Made by a program: the position numbers and the translations under genes. Under the pieces are notes generated by a model that ran no database searches, was not told the DNA's origin, and saw only the letters and a program-made list of their open reading frames with translations. From Comamonas testosteroni (GTDB lineage Bacteria; Pseudomonadota; Gammaproteobacteria; Burkholderiales; Burkholderiaceae_C): a stretch of 64,000 nt of DNA. Positions 62,087 through 64,000 of the stretch are shown here, piece after piece (positions within the stretch are counted from its first letter, which is position 1; each line of letters opens with the position of its first letter). Where the stretch lies: NCBI RefSeq assembly GCF_003569915.1, contig NZ_KZ984452.1, positions 1 through 64,000 on the forward strand. The letters are read 5' to 3'.

Positions 62087-63166
62087 TCATCCACGCATCA
62101 GATGTGTTGAGGCTGACAGCGCGTCGAACTCTGCGCTCCACTGCTGGCGCAGCGCCTGTTTTTCGCCCTCATCAATCCACGCCGCATCAATGCCATTGAG
62201 CATGAAGCTTTTCAGGTCGGCAATCGAAAAACCAAAGTCGCAGACCATCTTGCTCCACGCCCCGGTGGGGTTCACATGGTGCAGCGTGGGGTCGTCGGTA
62301 TTGGGGTGCACGCGCAAGCCCATGGCGGGCATCTGGCGAATCGGGTGGTCCAGCGCCCAGCGCTCTGGCGCCAGGGTGCGCAGATAGTAGGAGTTGGTGG
62401 GAACCACGGTAAACACAATGCCTTTGTCCGCGCAGCGCTGGGCCAGTTCGGGGTTGTCGATCACGGTGTAGCCATGGTCTATGCGATCTACCTGCAGCAC
62501 ATCCAGAGCAGTCTGAAGATTGTTCCAGGGCAGGCCAAATTCGCTGGCATGGGCCGTGGTCTTGAGGCCGTTCTTGCGCGCCAGTGCATAGGCTTCGACA
62601 AACAGCTCGGGCGGGCGCTCGTTTTCGCGGTAGTCAATGCCAATGCCGGGTACGTCGTCATGGCGATGCTCCAGCATCCATTGCACCATCTGGACAGCGG
62701 CTTGTGCTGGTGCTTCGCGATCAATCGAGGGAACCAGACGGCCACGAATACCGCAGTCTTTTTGCGCAGCGGCAGCGCCAGACAGAATGGCCTGCTGCGC
62801 CTGTGCATAGCTCATGCCCGAGCATTGCACCGTGCCTGTGGGGTTCCAGAAAAACTCCGCATAGCGCACGTTGTGGGCCGCAGCATCCTGCAGATATTCG
62901 TAGGTGATGCGTTCCAGATCAGCGGGCGTTTGCAGCAGCCATTGATCAAGAGCCCGCAGCACGCGCAGCACGCCTACGGGCTTTTCGCCACGGGTATAGA
63001 AGGCTTCGATTTCTTCAGGCGCAAGCGGCGCATTGGCGCGCTGTGTCAGCTCGATAAAGGTGTTCTTGCGCACAGTGCCCAGCAGGTGGCAGTGCAGCTC
63101 CATCTTGGGGATGGCGTGGCAAAAGGCGGTCAGCTCTGGTGTGGGGGCGGTCGGGGCGGCATTCAT
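62087..63166 (-). CDS. Adenosine deaminase family protein
   Basis: 359 residues, metal-dependent TIM-barrel hydrolase. The metal-binding H25-x-H27 lies in PKMELHCHLLG. Further motifs are TTAHASEFG (metal histidine with the catalytic glutamate), RIDHGY and NTDDPTLHH. It deaminates adenosine or a related nucleoside or base; HCHLLG in place of the common HxHLDG hints at a variant specificity. Another ATG lies three codons upstream (63175). Confidence 0.85.
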   Translation of the reverse strand: MNAAPTAPTPELTAFCHAIPKMELHCHLLGTVRKNTFIELTQRANAPLAPEEIEAFYTRGEKPVGVLRVLRALDQWLLQTPADLERITYEYLQDAAAHNVRYAEFFWNPTGTVQCSGMSYAQAQQAILSGAAAAQKDCGIRGRLVPSIDREAPAQAAVQMVQWMLEHRHDDVPGIGIDYRENERPPELFVEAYALARKNGLKTTAHASEFGLPWNNLQTALDVLQVDRIDHGYTVIDNPELAQRCADKGIVFTVVPTNSYYLRTLAPERWALDHPIRQMPAMGLRVHPNTDDPTLHHVNPTGAWSKMVCDFGFSIADLKSFMLNGIDAAWIDEGEKQALRQQWSAEFDALSASTHLMRG

Positions 63167-63216
63167 GCAGCCCATGGTAGTGCGTGGATGAGGCTGTCCG
63201 GGTAGGCAGTTCTACG

Positions 63217-63972
63217 TCAAAAGAACAGGCGCGGCACGGACGCTGCCAGCATGGCGATGCCGGAGCAGGTCAGCAGGCTCAGCACAATCTGGCGAAAGCG
63301 CACGTCGCTGATGCCTTTGTACACGCGTGTGCCAAAGATCACGGGCACCAGCACAGCGGGCAGCACCACGGCAAACCAGTGCCACATCGCAGGTTTGACA
63401 ATGCCTGTGGCCAGATAGCTGGCCATGGTGACGGCCAGCACCGAGAGGTTGAAGTTCTGAATCACGGTGCGCTGCACATGGCGCTCAAAGCCGCGCAGCG
63501 TGCACCACAGCGTGGGCACCGTGCCGCTGAAACCACCCAGACCGCCCATGGTGCCGCCAATCAGGCCCGCGACCATATCCGTGGCTCTGGCAAACAGGCC
63601 GCCACCCAGAGTCAGGCGCGGCAGGTGGGCGCTGAGCAGCATGGTCGGGCACCACAGCACCAGCAGCAGACCCAGCCCGAACTTGAACCAGTCCATATTC
63701 AGGTGCGGCATGACCGACACGCCCAGAGGAATGCCGAGCATGCCACCGGCGATAAAGGGCAGCAGCGACTTCCAGTGAAATTCACGCCGCACGGTAAAGG
63801 CGGCAATGATCTGCCCGGTCAGCGACCCGAACACCGAGAGCACGGCAGCGACCTGAGGCTCGAGCACCCAAGCCCAGAACGACATGGCCACCATGCCAAA
63901 CGCAAAGCCCGAAAGCCCTTGCACAAAACCCGCCACGGCCGCTCCCAGGGCCACTACCAGCAACACTTCCAC
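63217..63972 (-). CDS. TauE/SafE-family membrane exporter
   Basis: 251 residues with about eight membrane helices and the two glycine-rich motifs of the family: GFVQGLSGFAFGMVAMSFWA and TDMVAGLIGGTMGGLGGFSG. The start is a GTG at 63972 with ATGGAGA upstream, so the gene is complete within the window. Relatives export sulfite, sulfoacetate or related anions; the ligand here is unknown. Confidence 0.85.
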   Translation of the reverse strand: MEVLLVVALGAAVAGFVQGLSGFAFGMVAMSFWAWVLEPQVAAVLSVFGSLTGQIIAAFTVRREFHWKSLLPFIAGGMLGIPLGVSVMPHLNMDWFKFGLGLLLVLWCPTMLLSAHLPRLTLGGGLFARATDMVAGLIGGTMGGLGGFSGTVPTLWCTLRGFERHVQRTVIQNFNLSVLAVTMASYLATGIVKPAMWHWFAVVLPAVLVPVIFGTRVYKGISDVRFRQIVLSLLTCSGIAMLAASVPRLFF

Positions 63973-64000
63973 AACCAGTCTCCATTGATCTGGGCGAATT

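Noticed and set aside
1..64000. tRNA, rRNA, tmRNA or known riboswitch
   Set aside because: No cloverleaf, rRNA-like stretch or riboswitch consensus was recognised by eye; a covariance-model search would be the proper test.

Overview
The window is about 64 kb of GC-rich bacterial chromosome with tightly packed genes on both strands. I infer a betaproteobacterium of the Comamonadaceae (Comamonas-like). Supporting points are the gene order gpmA-ctpA-moeB, the rhodanese-grxC-secB-gpsA cluster, the DUF3460 and DUF4148 proteins, a phasin-like protein, a molybdenum NAD-dependent formate dehydrogenase, and short dispersed hairpin repeats of a kind I associate with that family. No rRNA, tRNA, CRISPR array, phage or complete insertion sequence was recognised. 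It reads as core chromosome with a few accessory islands.

Layout. 0-7 kb: C-terminal piece of a LuxR-type regulator, a stand-alone receiver protein, moeB, ctpA and gpmA (minus strand), then rhodanese, grxC, secB and gpsA (plus strand). 7-9.9 kb: lysA with a divergent LysR-type gene, then a phasin-like gene. 10-15.8 kb: one 1,956-residue surface protein (LEPR-XLL, DUF4347, cadherin/VCBS-like repeats). 16-19 kb: a MaoC-type hydratase and an amino-acid ABC importer lacking its ATPase. 19.6-22 kb: panB, a DUF2004-like gene, panC. 22-28 kb: Crp-family regulator, DUF4148 protein, pabB and pabC-like genes, chemoreceptor, YiaAB protein. 28-34 kb: tapT, an MFS exporter, a tautomerase, panD, queE, queD, scpA, a BamE-like lipoprotein. 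34-38.7 kb: Fsr-like exporter, AraC regulator, a branched-chain amino-acid-type binding protein, YitT protein.

38.8-44.1 kb is the most interesting metabolic locus. It is an apparently self-contained operon, cytochrome c - FCSD flavoprotein - YeeE/YedE transporter - second FCSD paralogue - soxY - soxZ, with none of soxXA, soxB or soxCD. The second FCSD paralogue lacks the cysteine that normally holds the flavin. 44.4-52.3 kb: lipoprotein, metG, a Cache-HAMP-GGDEF diguanylate cyclase, a patatin, a degenerate Mrr-like membrane protein, and mrp/apbC. 52.4-58.8 kb: a LysR regulator and the fds formate dehydrogenase operon, in which the gamma and beta subunits are fused into one protein and fdsC is absent. 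58.9-64 kb: EamA transporter, tyrosine phosphatase, small proteins, a 269-bp MITE-like element, YbaY-like lipoprotein, adenosine deaminase and a TauE/SafE exporter.

The strongest hidden signal is non-coding. One repeat family is defined by a GATAGCT-like box, exactly 19 bases, then a GGACT-like box, followed by a return arm. I count at least eleven copies. Some have compensatory stem changes, and two lie in frame inside coding sequences, one of them exactly at the FdsG-FdsB fusion junction. A second family of about 80-90 bp sits directly at gene 3' ends in four copies, always in the orientation of the gene it follows, and shows a covarying stem. Two further inverted-repeat elements are single-copy here.
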